Source of the DNA: Leptospira sp. 96542
Lineage (GTDB): Bacteria > Spirochaetota > Leptospiria > Leptospirales > Leptospiraceae
DNA: 64,000 bases
Direction of reading: 5' to 3'
Assembly (NCBI GenBank): GCA_029310945.1
Contig: JARJFC010000009.1
Span: 1 to 64,000, forward strand
Position 1 is the stretch's first letter, and each line of letters opens with the position of its first letter. A program made the position numbers and the translations under genes. Positions 36,779 to 46,659 of this stretch are shown here, piece by piece. The notes beneath the pieces were generated by a model. The model made no database searches and was not told the origin of the DNA. It worked only from the letters and a program-made list of their open reading frames with translations.

Positions 36779-38842
36779 ATGCCCCCTTGTTTAAAAACCT
36801 TTCTATCCAGTTTATTTTTTTTCTGTTTTTTGCCCTTATTTGCACAAGAACCCCAAACTTTGGAAGTGACAGGAAATCAAACTGGCAAATCTAAGAATAG
36901 AAATTTTGCAAAGAACCCTACAGGTTTCCAAAAAGAAATTGAGTTAAAGGACACAAACACTAGATATTTGAGTTTACCAGATGTTTTGGAAAAGGAAGCA
37001 GGTATCCGCATACGTCAGTTTGGTGGTCTTGGGTCTTATTCCACACTTTCACTACGAGGGACAAATCCCAACCAAACAAAAGTTTACTGGAATGGGATTC
37101 CTATCAATAATTCGATGGGGGGAGAAGTCAATTTAGCCGACCTTCCTTTTGACAATTTAGAAAAAATTGAAATCTATAAATCGGGCACACCGAGTGGTTT
37201 TTCAGGCTCTGCCATTGGTGGTTCCATCAATTTAGTTTCCAAAAGTAAACTAGATAAACCAACCACAAGGATCAACCTAATGGGAGGTTCCTTTGGCACT
37301 GTCAAAACCACAGCTTCTCGGATGGATGGTTTTGAATCGGGAAATTATTTCATCCAGGCTCTCCATGAAACGAGCGACCAAAATTTTTCCTATTTGAATA
37401 ACAAAGGCACCCTTCTACTAAATACCTATGATGATATCATTGATGAACGAAAAAATGCTCAGTTCAAAAAAACAGGATTCACTGGTAATGTAAATTTTGA
37501 TTTGGGTAAAACCAAAATATCATTCCTAAACGATTATATCCATAGAAAACAAGGTCTTCCTGGACCTGGCAATAGGCAAACCGAATCTGTCAAACGTGTG
37601 TTTAGTAAACTATCCTCTGCGGTTACGACAGAAACCAATGAACTTTTTTTTGAAAATTTAAGTTTAGATACCAAACTATTTGGATTGTACGCAACCGATG
37701 ATTTGTTCGATCCTAAATCTGAGTTTAGTTATGGAACTCCCGATTCATTAACTAAAATTTCTCAATATGGTTTCAATCTCTCCCCCACCTTATACTTATT
37801 AGACTACTCTCAAATATTAAGATTGCATCTGCAAACAGAACAAGAATTTTTCACTCGTTTTGAGAAAAGATCCAACCACGAAACAGAACGAAAAGAACCA
37901 AAAAAAAGAAGAGATACCCAAAGTGCCAGTATTCAAGATGAAATTAGGTTTTTTAAGGAACGTTTGATCTTTGTTCCACAAATTAGGTGGGAGCGGTATG
38001 TAGATAGTTTCGGATTGGATGAAACCAGCATCCGCAACCAAATGACAGATCCACTGGGAAATGTTTTTAAATCTAAAACCGAATTCACAAACCCAAGTTT
38101 TGGAATTAAGATCGTTTGGATGAGAAATGAAAAATTTGAATTTGGATCGCTTGGCAATATTTCCAAAGATTATCGTATACCCAGTTTCATCGAACTCTTT
38201 GGAGAACGCGGAACCATTATTGGGAATACAAACTTAAAACCCGAACAAAGTAGGAATGGAGATTTTGGATTTTATACGAACACCAAACCAAACAAAGACT
38301 GGAAAATGAATTCAGATGTTTCGATTTTCCAAAAACGGATCTATGATATGATTTTGTTTTTGCCAAATTCACAATTTACCCTGAGACCAGAAAACGTGGA
38401 TGAAGCGATTATCAAAGGTTTAGAAACTTCGCATAATTTGATTTGGAATAAAGGTTTAAAATTGAATGTCAACTACACATACCAAGATGCAAAAAACATC
38501 TCCAACTCACCGTCGCTAAATGGCAAATTTCTACCACTCAGATCCAAAAGCCAAGGTTCCGGCCTCATCGCCTTTTTTAACTCCTGGGGAGAAATTGGAT
38601 TTGAATACCAGTACATCGGTGCCAATTTCCGCGATCGAACAAACGAATATTTAGGTTATTTGCCAGCCCGGCAATTTTATAATCTGTATTTGACTTTTAC
38701 CCCTTATAAAAATACGGAAACAGGAAATGAATTTTTGATTGGGCTTGAAGTACGAAACCTAACTGACAAAAGAGTGGAAGACTTGGTGGGATACCCATTG
38801 CCTGGAAGGAATTATTATCTCACAGGGAGTTATAAATTTTAA
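36779..38842 (+). CDS. btuB: TonB-dependent outer-membrane receptor, BtuB-like
   Basis: I choose the ATG at 36779 (MPPCLKTFLSSLFFFCFLPLFAQ, a signal peptide ending in AxA-like LFAQ); an upstream ATG at 36707 directly at the aptamer edge is less likely. The product is 687 residues. The plug domain has LPDVLEKEAGIRIRQFGGLGSYSTLSLRGTNPNQTKVYWNGIPINN and the IEIYKSGTPSGFSGSAIGGSINLVSK segment. The barrel ends with the aromatic FxF-type terminus NYYLTGSYKF. The cobalamin riboswitch upstream points to uptake of B12 or a related corrinoid. Gene symbol is by this context; substrate is not proven by sequence. Confidence 0.85.
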   Translation: MPPCLKTFLSSLFFFCFLPLFAQEPQTLEVTGNQTGKSKNRNFAKNPTGFQKEIELKDTNTRYLSLPDVLEKEAGIRIRQFGGLGSYSTLSLRGTNPNQTKVYWNGIPINNSMGGEVNLADLPFDNLEKIEIYKSGTPSGFSGSAIGGSINLVSKSKLDKPTTRINLMGGSFGTVKTTASRMDGFESGNYFIQALHETSDQNFSYLNNKGTLLLNTYDDIIDERKNAQFKKTGFTGNVNFDLGKTKISFLNDYIHRKQGLPGPGNRQTESVKRVFSKLSSAVTTETNELFFENLSLDTKLFGLYATDDLFDPKSEFSYGTPDSLTKISQYGFNLSPTLYLLDYSQILRLHLQTEQEFFTRFEKRSNHETERKEPKKRRDTQSASIQDEIRFFKERLIFVPQIRWERYVDSFGLDETSIRNQMTDPLGNVFKSKTEFTNPSFGIKIVWMRNEKFEFGSLGNISKDYRIPSFIELFGERGTIIGNTNLKPEQSRNGDFGFYTNTKPNKDWKMNSDVSIFQKRIYDMILFLPNSQFTLRPENVDEAIIKGLETSHNLIWNKGLKLNVNYTYQDAKNISNSPSLNGKFLPLRSKSQGSGLIAFFNSWGEIGFEYQYIGANFRDRTNEYLGYLPARQFYNLYLTFTPYKNTETGNEFLIGLEVRNLTDKRVEDLVGYPLPGRNYYLTGSYKF

Positions 38843-38843
38843 T

Positions 38844-40040
38844 ATGAAAAATACATCCATCCCTAAATTGGTATTTTTAATTCCATTCGTTGTTTCAAAT
38901 ATTTTCAATTACAACTGCAACCAATTGGAAATTCAAAAACCAAGCCTCTTTGAATTTCTTTTTCTATCAGCTGCCCCCACTTCGGTTGGAGTTGTAACAT
39001 CCGATTTTTCAAGTGGTGGAAGGTTCAAAACCTTCGAACCCAACTCTCTTACTACCTTTCCCACATCTGTCCCGATCCATTCCGATGCTGTTGGTCGTTA
39101 TGCGAATGATAAAGTTTATGTCATCAATCGTCTAAACCGAGACACGATCCAAGTTTTAAATCCATCGTTCGGTTTTTTCACAGAACAAGAGTTTAGCGTA
39201 GGTCAAGGCAAAAACCCACAGGACATTGTCGTTTGGAACGATAAATACTTTGTAAGTTTGTACAATGCAGATGAATTGGCAATCCATTCCCGTTTGAATG
39301 GTTCAAAAATAGGATCTATTTCTTTCACACACCTAAAAGAAACATTTTCTACTTCAGGAACACCAGACCAATCAGTTGAATCTTCCTATATGATAACCCA
39401 TGGGAGTACATTGTACGTCTTACTCCAAAGATTAGATCGTAATGATGTTTCGGGTTATCTGCCACCAAATTCTCCATCTTACATGGTTGAAATCGATATG
39501 GATCTAAACCAAATTTTAAATGTGTATACCTTACCATTCAGAAACCCAAGTTCAAAAATTCAAAAAATTAATTTGTACGGTGAGACCTATTTAGTACTTT
39601 CTTGTGTTGGTCGAGTTGGATTTTTATCCACATTGGATGCGGGTATCATTGCCTTTCGTTTGAGCACCAGAGAATTTTTGAGTGAAAGGTTGTATGCAGA
39701 AGAAACAGCAGGTGGTGATATCCTGGCCTTCCAAATCAAAAATGAAGAATTCGGCTATGCGGCTGTTCTTGATGCAAATTTCAATAAAACAATCCAGATA
39801 TTTCGACCAAGAACCGGCGAAAAAATCGGCACCCTACTTTCGATTCCAGGCAATGTGGGTGTAAGTTTGAGTGGGATTTTACTAACGAGTGATGGAAAAC
39901 TTCTTGTCGGATCCACTGATTTTCGAAACCCAGGGATTTATGTCTATGACACCAACCAAGGCAATCTCCCTTTGAACCCGATTCCCATATCGGTAGAACT
40001 CACACCGTTCGACATCTTCCAGTTGCAAAATCTCCCCTAA
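38844..40040 (+). CDS. B12-regulated beta-propeller surface/periplasmic protein
   Basis: A 398-residue protein starting one base after the receptor stop region (38842), so in the same riboswitch-controlled transcript. The N-terminus KLVFLIPFVVSNIFNYNC looks like a signal peptide that could be a lipobox variant with Cys25. Repeated blocks of the type KVYVINRLNRDTIQVLNPSFGF, KYFVSLYNADELAIHSRLNG, and KLLVGSTDFRNPGIYVYDT suggest a seven-blade beta-propeller. No catalytic motif. By position it is a candidate accessory factor of corrinoid uptake. I do not know a described family for it. Confidence 0.7.
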   Translation: MKNTSIPKLVFLIPFVVSNIFNYNCNQLEIQKPSLFEFLFLSAAPTSVGVVTSDFSSGGRFKTFEPNSLTTFPTSVPIHSDAVGRYANDKVYVINRLNRDTIQVLNPSFGFFTEQEFSVGQGKNPQDIVVWNDKYFVSLYNADELAIHSRLNGSKIGSISFTHLKETFSTSGTPDQSVESSYMITHGSTLYVLLQRLDRNDVSGYLPPNSPSYMVEIDMDLNQILNVYTLPFRNPSSKIQKINLYGETYLVLSCVGRVGFLSTLDAGIIAFRLSTREFLSERLYAEETAGGDILAFQIKNEEFGYAAVLDANFNKTIQIFRPRTGEKIGTLLSIPGNVGVSLSGILLTSDGKLLVGSTDFRNPGIYVYDTNQGNLPLNPIPISVELTPFDIFQLQNLP

Positions 40041-40066
40041 ATCCAAAAATGGAAATATACAGGGGA
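40033..40066 (+). promoter_or_regulatory. hairpin that pairs the gpmI ribosome site with the end of the upstream gene
   Basis: TCCCCT (40033-40038, covering the last codons and stop of the propeller gene) is complementary to AGGGGA (40061-40066), the likely ribosome site of gpmI, 9 bases before its ATG. An inner TCCA/TGGA pair (40042-40045 with 40050-40053) lengthens the hairpin. Ribosomes ending at the upstream stop would open it, so this looks like translational coupling. It is a sequence-based reading only. Confidence 0.45.
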
Positions 40067-40075
40067 ATCTAATAT

Positions 40076-41725
40076 ATGTTAACTCTTCAAAAAAAAACCC
40101 AAGGCCCACTCACCAAACAAGTTTTACTTATCGTTTTAGATGGGGTTGGTTACACCAAACAAGGGTTTGAAGATGGTAACGCAGTGGCTAAAGCCAATAT
40201 GCCAGTTTTAAAAGAACTATGGAATTCACACCCCACGGTGTTACTCAAAGCTCATGGGACAGCCGTTGGTATGCCGAGTGATGATGATATGGGCAATTCG
40301 GAAGTGGGTCATAACGTCCTTGGTTCTGGCAGAGTTTTTGACCAAGGTGCCAAACTTGTGAGTGAATCCATAAATAATGGAAGTTTGTTTCGTGGCGAAA
40401 CTTGGAAAAAAATTATTTCCAATGCAAAAAACAATCAATCTACCTTACATCTTATTGGATTGTTTTCCGATGGCAACGTACATAGCCATATCGATCATTT
40501 AAAGGCGCTGATTGATGGAGCCATCAAAGAAATGGCAAAAAAAATTCGTTTGCATATCCTCTTGGACGGGAGAGACGTTCCTGAAAAATCAGCACTTGAA
40601 TATCTATTACCTTTTGAATCGTATTTAGAAAGTTTGAGGCAAAACGGCACAGACATCCTCATCGCTTCTGGTGGCGGTAGGATGGAACTCACCATGGATC
40701 GGTATGACGCAGATTGGTCTATGATCGAGAGAGGTTGGAAACACCATGTGGAAGGAGAAGGCCGTGGTTTCCCAAATACAAAAACGGCAATCGAAACATT
40801 TCGTACAGAGAATCCTTCCGTAATCGATCAGTATCTTCCTGGTTTCGTAATCGTAGACAACAAACAAAATCCAGTCGGGAAAATTTTAGATGGTGATTCC
40901 GTTGTATTTTTTAATTTTAGAGGTGACAGAGCTATCGAAATCTCAAGGGCATTCACCGAAGAAAATCTACCACTCCTAAAACGTAATCTATTTCCAAAAG
41001 TTGAATTTGCAGGTATGATGCAGTACGATGGTGATCTGTTTATCCCCAAACAATACTTAGTTTCTCCCCCAGCCATCGATCGAACAATGGGAGAGTATTT
41101 GGCAAATGAAGGTATCGCACAATATGCACTTTCCGAAACACAAAAGTATGGACATGTTACTTTTTTTTGGAATGGAAATAAGTCAGGTTATTTTAACGAA
41201 ACCTTAGAAACATACGAAGAAGTAAAATCAGATGTTATTCCCTTTGACCAAAAACCAGAAATGAAAGCAAAGGAAATCACAGACAATTTAGTTCAGGCTT
41301 TACAATCTCATAAATTTCCATTTTTAAGAGTGAATTATGCCAACGGAGATATGGTTGGTCATACTGGCAATATGGACGCAACCGTAAAAGGTTTGGAATA
41401 TTTAGACAAGTGCCTGGAAAGAATCAAAAAAATCTGTGATGAAACGAACACAGTCATGTGTATCACTGCAGATCATGGGAATGCGGACGAAATGTACCAA
41501 TTGGACAAAAAAGGAAAAGCACAAATCTCAAAAGAAGGAATCCCTGTGCCTAAAACAAGCCATACACTAAACCCCGTACAGTTCGTGTTATATGACCCAA
41601 ATCAAAAAATAAGTTTAAAAAAAGGAAATGGAGTAGAAGGTCTTGCCAATGTGGCAGCTACGGTACTTGACCTACTTGGTTTCGAAGCGCCTGAAGGATA
41701 TTTTCCAAGTTTGATCCAAAGGTAG
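40076..41725 (+). CDS. gpmI: 2,3-bisphosphoglycerate-independent phosphoglycerate mutase
   Basis: A 549-residue alkaline-phosphatase-superfamily enzyme. [11 protein letters not shown] carries the first metal Asp, the nucleophile Ser is in [18 protein letters not shown], and further metal residues are in [13 protein letters not shown] and SHTLNPV. It interconverts 3- and 2-phosphoglycerate in glycolysis. It is downstream of the B12-regulated pair with only 35 bases between, and 8 bases before the tandem serine hydrolase gene. Its ribosome site may be masked by the hairpin at 40033-40066. Confidence 0.95.
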   Translation: MLTLQKKTQGPLTKQVLLIVLDGVGYTKQGFEDGNAVAKANMPVLKELWNSHPTVLLKAHGTAVGMPSDDDMGNSEVGHNVLGSGRVFDQGAKLVSESINNGSLFRGETWKKIISNAKNNQSTLHLIGLFSDGNVHSHIDHLKALIDGAIKEMAKKIRLHILLDGRDVPEKSALEYLLPFESYLESLRQNGTDILIASGGGRMELTMDRYDADWSMIERGWKHHVEGEGRGFPNTKTAIETFRTENPSVIDQYLPGFVIVDNKQNPVGKILDGDSVVFFNFRGDRAIEISRAFTEENLPLLKRNLFPKVEFAGMMQYDGDLFIPKQYLVSPPAIDRTMGEYLANEGIAQYALSETQKYGHVTFFWNGNKSGYFNETLETYEEVKSDVIPFDQKPEMKAKEITDNLVQALQSHKFPFLRVNYANGDMVGHTGNMDATVKGLEYLDKCLERIKKICDETNTVMCITADHGNADEMYQLDKKGKAQISKEGIPVPKTSHTLNPVQFVLYDPNQKISLKKGNGVEGLANVAATVLDLLGFEAPEGYFPSLIQR

Positions 41726-41733
41726 ATTCAGGA

Positions 41734-43779
41734 TTGGCTCGTAAATTTTTATATCTACTTCTTATCTTATATTTTTCGAATTGTAGCGAACCAGAGATAG
41801 GCAGTTTTTCGGAAGAAACAAAAATAAAAATCCGAAAGTCAATCGGAAAAGAAAGATACCAAGGAGTTGTTCTTGTCGCTCAAGACGACCAAATTTTATT
41901 CAGAGAAACTCTGTACAACAATAAAAAAGGCAAACCAAACCAAATTTACAAAAAACATAATTTTCCTTTGGGTGAATCTTCAAAATCGTTCACAACGTTT
42001 GCCATCCACATTCTAGAAAAAAATAAAAAAATAAAAATTACGGATCCTGTAAAAAAATATTTAAAATGGTTTCCTTACCAAAATGTTACCATCGAACACT
42101 TATTAAGGCACACTGCTGGCACACCTCGTATTTTAGAATTTGTAGTGGATTATGAAACGGAAAAACCAAATATAAATAGAGATATTATTTTAGATCGTTT
42201 TAAAAATTCAAAACTGAAACAAAGTTTTAAACCAGGAGAATATTGGAAACACTCCAGGTTAGATTATGTTTTTTTGGGTCTTATCATTGAAAACGTATCC
42301 AAACTTTCGTACAAAGAATTTTTAAAAACAAATATTTTTAAACCACTCCAAATGAATCATAGTTCTGTGGATGAAAAAGAACCTTTGCTTGGTACAACTG
42401 GTGTACTTTCCACACCCGAGGATCTAGTTTCATTTAGTTTAGAAATCCAGAAACCCACTCTCGTTTCCACTGAAAGCAGAGATAATTTTATCAAAAAAAC
42501 GGTTTTAACTGATTCTGTTTCCCAAGACCCAATTGCCTATGGTGAATCTGTATTTGTCGGTGATTATTTTTATTGGTCTTACGGTAAAGAAAAAGGGGTT
42601 TCAAATTTCATTTACCACGACCTTCGCAGTCGTATTTTTATATGTTTGGTTAGTCCTTATGGGGGTACAAAGGGTGATTTATCATCCATCAAATCGTTAT
42701 TAACTGAGATTATATTTTCAGCACAAAAATTAACATTCAAATCAAAATCAAATGATCCAAATCAAATTTATATAGAAGATCTAATGAAGATCGAAAAAGT
42801 CCCCTCACTCGGAATTGCTGTTTACAAAAACCATAAACTCAGTTGGAAAAAAAATTACGGCACCAAAACTCAAAACACATTATTCCGCGCAGGTTCCTTG
42901 TCTAAAACTGTCACAGCATTAGCAACCCTTCGTTTGGTAGAGGAAGGAAAATTGAATTTATATTCTAACTGGTTGACCAAACTCAAAAAATACCATGTTG
43001 ATGTCCAAAGTAAAAAAAAGAAGTACAATGTGAACCTTGATTTATTACTCTCACATACCAGCGGTTTAACGGAGAAAGGAAACTGGGACGATCCCATCAA
43101 CTCAGGGAAAAAAAGACTAAAAGACATCAAAGATACGAATGTAAACAAAGGTAACGGTTTGAGAATCTATTATAAACCTGGCACTAAATCCAGATACTCA
43201 GGGGGAGGTTACAGTGTAATACAAGAAATATTAACAGATGTTACGAACACTCCTTTCCAAAAACTCATTGAAAGCACAGTTTTTTCACCTTTGGCAATGA
43301 AACGAAGCACATTCCAACAAAATCTGGATCATTCAATCGATTTTGCCACTGGTTTTGATGAAAAAGAATCCCCACTTCCGCAAAAAATTTTTGTGACCCC
43401 AGAATTATCCTCAGGAGGACTTTGGACAACCCCAGAAGAAATTGGAAATTTATTTATGGAAGTAGCCAAAGCCAAAAAAGGGAATTCCACATTCTTATCC
43501 AAAGAATCCGCAGATTATTTGCTCGAACCCAAAATGAGTGCGGCAAACCTCACCGTCCACGCCCTTGTCGCACACGGATTTTTTTTAAATCGCACTGGAA
43601 AAACAGAATACTTCTTCCATGGCGGCCATACAAAGGGACATAAATCGCTTGCCCTTTTCAACCCAGACAGAGGTGTTGGCATTGTCATTATGACCAATTC
43701 GGAAAATGGATCCAAACTCATTTGGAGGATCCTTCGAGCGGTTTCCGTAGCTGAAAAATGGGATAAGTTTGTGAATTAA
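41734..43779 (+). CDS. tandem serine hydrolase lipoprotein with inactive first domain
   Basis: TTG start, 681 residues, lipobox YFSNC (Cys17). Two beta-lactamase-type domains follow each other: about 22-330 and 340-680. The second has SLSK (Ser388-x-x-Lys391), YSG (Tyr488) and HGG (His629). At the matching places the first domain reads ESSK (Glu81 in place of the nucleophile, Lys84 kept), HSR (His173 in place of Tyr) and YGK. The first domain is thus probably a pseudoenzyme, perhaps for binding or regulation. A class C/PBP4*-type hydrolase of the envelope; substrate unknown. It is read with gpmI (8-base gap). Confidence 0.85.
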   Translation: MARKFLYLLLILYFSNCSEPEIGSFSEETKIKIRKSIGKERYQGVVLVAQDDQILFRETLYNNKKGKPNQIYKKHNFPLGESSKSFTTFAIHILEKNKKIKITDPVKKYLKWFPYQNVTIEHLLRHTAGTPRILEFVVDYETEKPNINRDIILDRFKNSKLKQSFKPGEYWKHSRLDYVFLGLIIENVSKLSYKEFLKTNIFKPLQMNHSSVDEKEPLLGTTGVLSTPEDLVSFSLEIQKPTLVSTESRDNFIKKTVLTDSVSQDPIAYGESVFVGDYFYWSYGKEKGVSNFIYHDLRSRIFICLVSPYGGTKGDLSSIKSLLTEIIFSAQKLTFKSKSNDPNQIYIEDLMKIEKVPSLGIAVYKNHKLSWKKNYGTKTQNTLFRAGSLSKTVTALATLRLVEEGKLNLYSNWLTKLKKYHVDVQSKKKKYNVNLDLLLSHTSGLTEKGNWDDPINSGKKRLKDIKDTNVNKGNGLRIYYKPGTKSRYSGGGYSVIQEILTDVTNTPFQKLIESTVFSPLAMKRSTFQQNLDHSIDFATGFDEKESPLPQKIFVTPELSSGGLWTTPEEIGNLFMEVAKAKKGNSTFLSKESADYLLEPKMSAANLTVHALVAHGFFLNRTGKTEYFFHGGHTKGHKSLALFNPDRGVGIVIMTNSENGSKLIWRILRAVSVAEKWDKFVN

Positions 43780-43784
43780 ACTGA

Positions 43785-43812
43785 TTGACCAAATGAAAAT
43801 ATTGGCTATTCT
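43785..43812 (+). promoter_or_regulatory. possible promoter of the STAS gene
   Basis: TTGACC (43785-43790), a 16-base spacer and TATTCT (43807-43812) lie just ahead of the STAS ATG at 43825. The transcript would have a leader of only a few bases and no clear ribosome site. Tentative. Confidence 0.3.
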
Positions 43813-43824
43813 CTAAGCGGTTCA

Positions 43825-44160
43825 ATGGAATACACAGAATCTAAATCTGACGGAATTATCGTGCTAAAGTTGTTTGGAAACTTAGACATGTTGAACGCAG
43901 GCATACTCAAAGAAAGGATCAAAGAGTCTTCTAACCAAAACGAACATAAATTTATTTTCGATTTGGCAGGAGTGAATTTTATCGATTCATCTGGTTTTGG
44001 ACTCATCATGTCCTTAAACGACAAACTAACAGGCCAAGGCGGAGGTTTGCGGATTGTAAATGTTTCTAAAACGATCCGTCAAATTTTTAGAATTTCAAAA
44101 ATTTCTTCCGTAATTCAAATATTTGAAAGTACGGAAGAAGCAATTAGTTCTTTTCCGTAA
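43825..44160 (+). CDS. STAS-domain anti-sigma factor antagonist
   Basis: A 111-residue STAS protein with NFIDSSGFGLIM (Asp54, phospho-site Ser55). It converges on a SpoIIE-type phosphatase gene with a gap of 6 bases. In partner switching such a phosphatase removes the phosphate from the STAS serine. The physical link makes this pair a good candidate for one regulatory unit. The kinase that would phosphorylate it and the target are not in the window. Confidence 0.9.
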   Translation: MEYTESKSDGIIVLKLFGNLDMLNAGILKERIKESSNQNEHKFIFDLAGVNFIDSSGFGLIMSLNDKLTGQGGGLRIVNVSKTIRQIFRISKISSVIQIFESTEEAISSFP

Positions 44161-44166
44161 ATCACA

Positions 44167-46572
44167 TTAGACATTCTGCATATTCTTCATTTTATTCAAA
44201 AACCTTTTCAATTTTAACACTTTCGGGTTCTCGGGTGATATCTCTTCCAAAGCTAACATTGCTATTTCGGCTTTTGCCACTTGGTTTTGGTGCATCAAAA
44301 TTTCAGTCAAAAGAAGTGAATTTTTAAAGTTTTTTGGATCGCGCAATTTCAAACGTTCCGAAAATTCGAGTGCCAATTCAAAATTTCTTTTTTGTTTATG
44401 AGCAAATGCAATGTAGAATAAAAAATCGGTATCACCCGGATTGATTTTTAAATATTTATTTGCCAATACAATTGCCTTTTCATATTCTTTGGACTTCATG
44501 TACAATTTTGATAATTCACGCAAACAATATGGATCTTCTGGTTCAGATTCTAAAGCTATCTCCAAAGATATAATTGCATTTTGCCAATCTCCGTCTCGAT
44601 ACGACTGAATCCCTTCACCTAACTTTTGATAATAATCCTTTTTTTTATTATGCCCAACTGGAAATTTGACATTTTCCACACCTTCCTCTAAAAATGAAAT
44701 CCGTAATAAACTAAAATCGTCGGTCAATTCACCAGTTGTTAAAAGTGATTTATAAATTTCTTCTAAATTGGCCGCTCCACGTCTCACATGGGTTAGAAAT
44801 AAATTTTCATCATCATTGATGACTCGAATGGATTCAGATTCTGAAACCAAAATATCATCACGCCCATCAGATCCTATGAGTAATACGTCTCCAGGCTTCA
44901 TTGGAAATACTTGGATGACCACTTCGTCCCCACTCATTTCCGTAAATCCGATTTTACGCAAAGAATGTTCTTTGTCTAAAAAATTTGCCATTTCATCCCG
45001 ATACAAAACGATCCACGGATGTTCGGCGTTGATATAATACAAAGTTCCTGTTTCTTCATCCACAAGACCCATTACTGCAGAAAGCAACATATGCCCATCA
45101 AAACTTATGAATACATTATGAATTTCTTGAAAACACTCCTTTAACCAACGTTCGGGGTGTCTATCCTGCATATAACGTAACTTTTGTGTTCGTGTGAGTA
45201 TGGACTTAAATACTGTACCCATTACGAGAGCGCCACCAGCCCCTTGGATTGATTTGCCCATTGCATCTGCATTCAAAAACACAGTGTATTTTTTTCCCAA
45301 TAGATGGATACTATCCGATACTGTTAGATCACCCCCAATTTCGGATTTTCTACCTCTGAACGTAAACTCCTTCATTTGCCTTTCCATAATTTGGATATTT
45401 ACGGAAACTGATTTCGAAAAAGAACCGCGAAGCGGTTTGATAAGGAGCGAAGTTAAAAAATAATCTCCATCTTGTTTTTCTTTTAATTTTTGCACCTCTA
45501 AAAGAGTTTCGTTTAGTTCTTTAGTCCTTTGGGTTACCATATCCTCCAAATGATTTTGGTGAACGGATAATTCTTCTTTCATCCCAATGAATACTCTTCC
45601 CATTTGCCCGATCTCATCCTTTCTGTTGGTTGGTAACTCTTCCGGTTTCCATTTATCGATGTCAATCATAGCGGTGGTGAGAAGTTTGATTGCCTCAACC
45701 ATATCCCTCGAAAACATAAAACTAATTAGAAATATAACACCAAATAACACAAATGATGCGATTGTAAAAAACGACCAAATTTTAAAAGTTTTTGATTCAA
45801 CTTCATTTTCATCGATCATCACATAGAATTCTAAATTTTTTAAAGTGTTGTCTTTACCTGAGTATGGAATTTTGACAACATAATACGGTTTGTCTTTAAA
45901 ATGAAAACGATTCGTATCCACGAGTAAATCGGGGTTTTCATTCAATAAATTTCGCATAATATCAGAACCCGTTGTTCGAACCTTACCTCCTTGGAAAATT
46001 GCTAGATGGATTCGGTTGTCTTTGGATATGGTTTTTGTAAAATCATCATCCACAACCTGTCCAATGAGGATGGTTCCCTTTCCGAAAAGTGGAGCCGCCA
46101 AACGAAACCCAAGCCCACTGTGACCGTCTTCTAAACTAGCGGCTGATTGCCCATCCAAAGCCATTTGGATGATCGGTTGGTTTTTTTTATCATCCCCATA
46201 ATCTTTTGGCCGATGCACACGAAACAATACTTTTCCATCAGCACCACCAATTTCAAAAATTGACAATCCGTACCGAGTCATAATTTTTTGCAAATAGGGA
46301 AGTTGCGATTGTAAGACAGTACGGTTCGAAAGCCCAGTCTGCAAAAGTTGGTTGGTAACAGGATTGAAAGTAATTTCCTCCAATAAAAGCCTTAGTTTTT
46401 CTTCTTTGAACTCAAGTTCTCTTTGGAAGTTTCGGGAGAGGTCTTCCGCCCTTTGTGTCTGAGGGATATTTTTTACCGATTGGAGTAAATAGGCAAAACT
46501 TGTGGTGAGCGCAATGACTAAAAAAATTTGACTCACACTTAGAATTAGTAAAAATTTGTAACGGATGCTCAT
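44167..46572 (-). CDS. membrane sensor SpoIIE phosphatase with C-terminal TPRs
   Basis: An 801-residue protein with four parts: an N-terminal helix (8-30) and extracytoplasmic sensor region to about 270, including VLFRVHRPKDYGDDKKNQPIIQMALDGQ, a dCache/double-sensor-like string; a second helix (about 272-295); a HAMP region and coiled coil (about 296-375); a PP2C/SpoIIE domain (about 380-625) with GGDLTVSDS, LNADAMGKS, LIGSDGRDD and TDDFSLLR; and TPRs (about 640-795). It should respond to an external ligand and dephosphorylate a STAS partner, likely the convergent gene at 43825-44160. Confidence 0.87.
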   Translation of the reverse strand: MSIRYKFLLILSVSQIFLVIALTTSFAYLLQSVKNIPQTQRAEDLSRNFQRELEFKEEKLRLLLEEITFNPVTNQLLQTGLSNRTVLQSQLPYLQKIMTRYGLSIFEIGGADGKVLFRVHRPKDYGDDKKNQPIIQMALDGQSAASLEDGHSGLGFRLAAPLFGKGTILIGQVVDDDFTKTISKDNRIHLAIFQGGKVRTTGSDIMRNLLNENPDLLVDTNRFHFKDKPYYVVKIPYSGKDNTLKNLEFYVMIDENEVESKTFKIWSFFTIASFVLFGVIFLISFMFSRDMVEAIKLLTTAMIDIDKWKPEELPTNRKDEIGQMGRVFIGMKEELSVHQNHLEDMVTQRTKELNETLLEVQKLKEKQDGDYFLTSLLIKPLRGSFSKSVSVNIQIMERQMKEFTFRGRKSEIGGDLTVSDSIHLLGKKYTVFLNADAMGKSIQGAGGALVMGTVFKSILTRTQKLRYMQDRHPERWLKECFQEIHNVFISFDGHMLLSAVMGLVDEETGTLYYINAEHPWIVLYRDEMANFLDKEHSLRKIGFTEMSGDEVVIQVFPMKPGDVLLIGSDGRDDILVSESESIRVINDDENLFLTHVRRGAANLEEIYKSLLTTGELTDDFSLLRISFLEEGVENVKFPVGHNKKKDYYQKLGEGIQSYRDGDWQNAIISLEIALESEPEDPYCLRELSKLYMKSKEYEKAIVLANKYLKINPGDTDFLFYIAFAHKQKRNFELALEFSERLKLRDPKNFKNSLLLTEILMHQNQVAKAEIAMLALEEISPENPKVLKLKRFLNKMKNMQNV

Positions 46573-46659
46573 AAAAACTTGGTTTCATCTTATAAAAGTT
46601 CGGTTACAATCAAATGACAAATCCTTGAAGGATCGATGTCTTAACCAAAACAGAATTTA

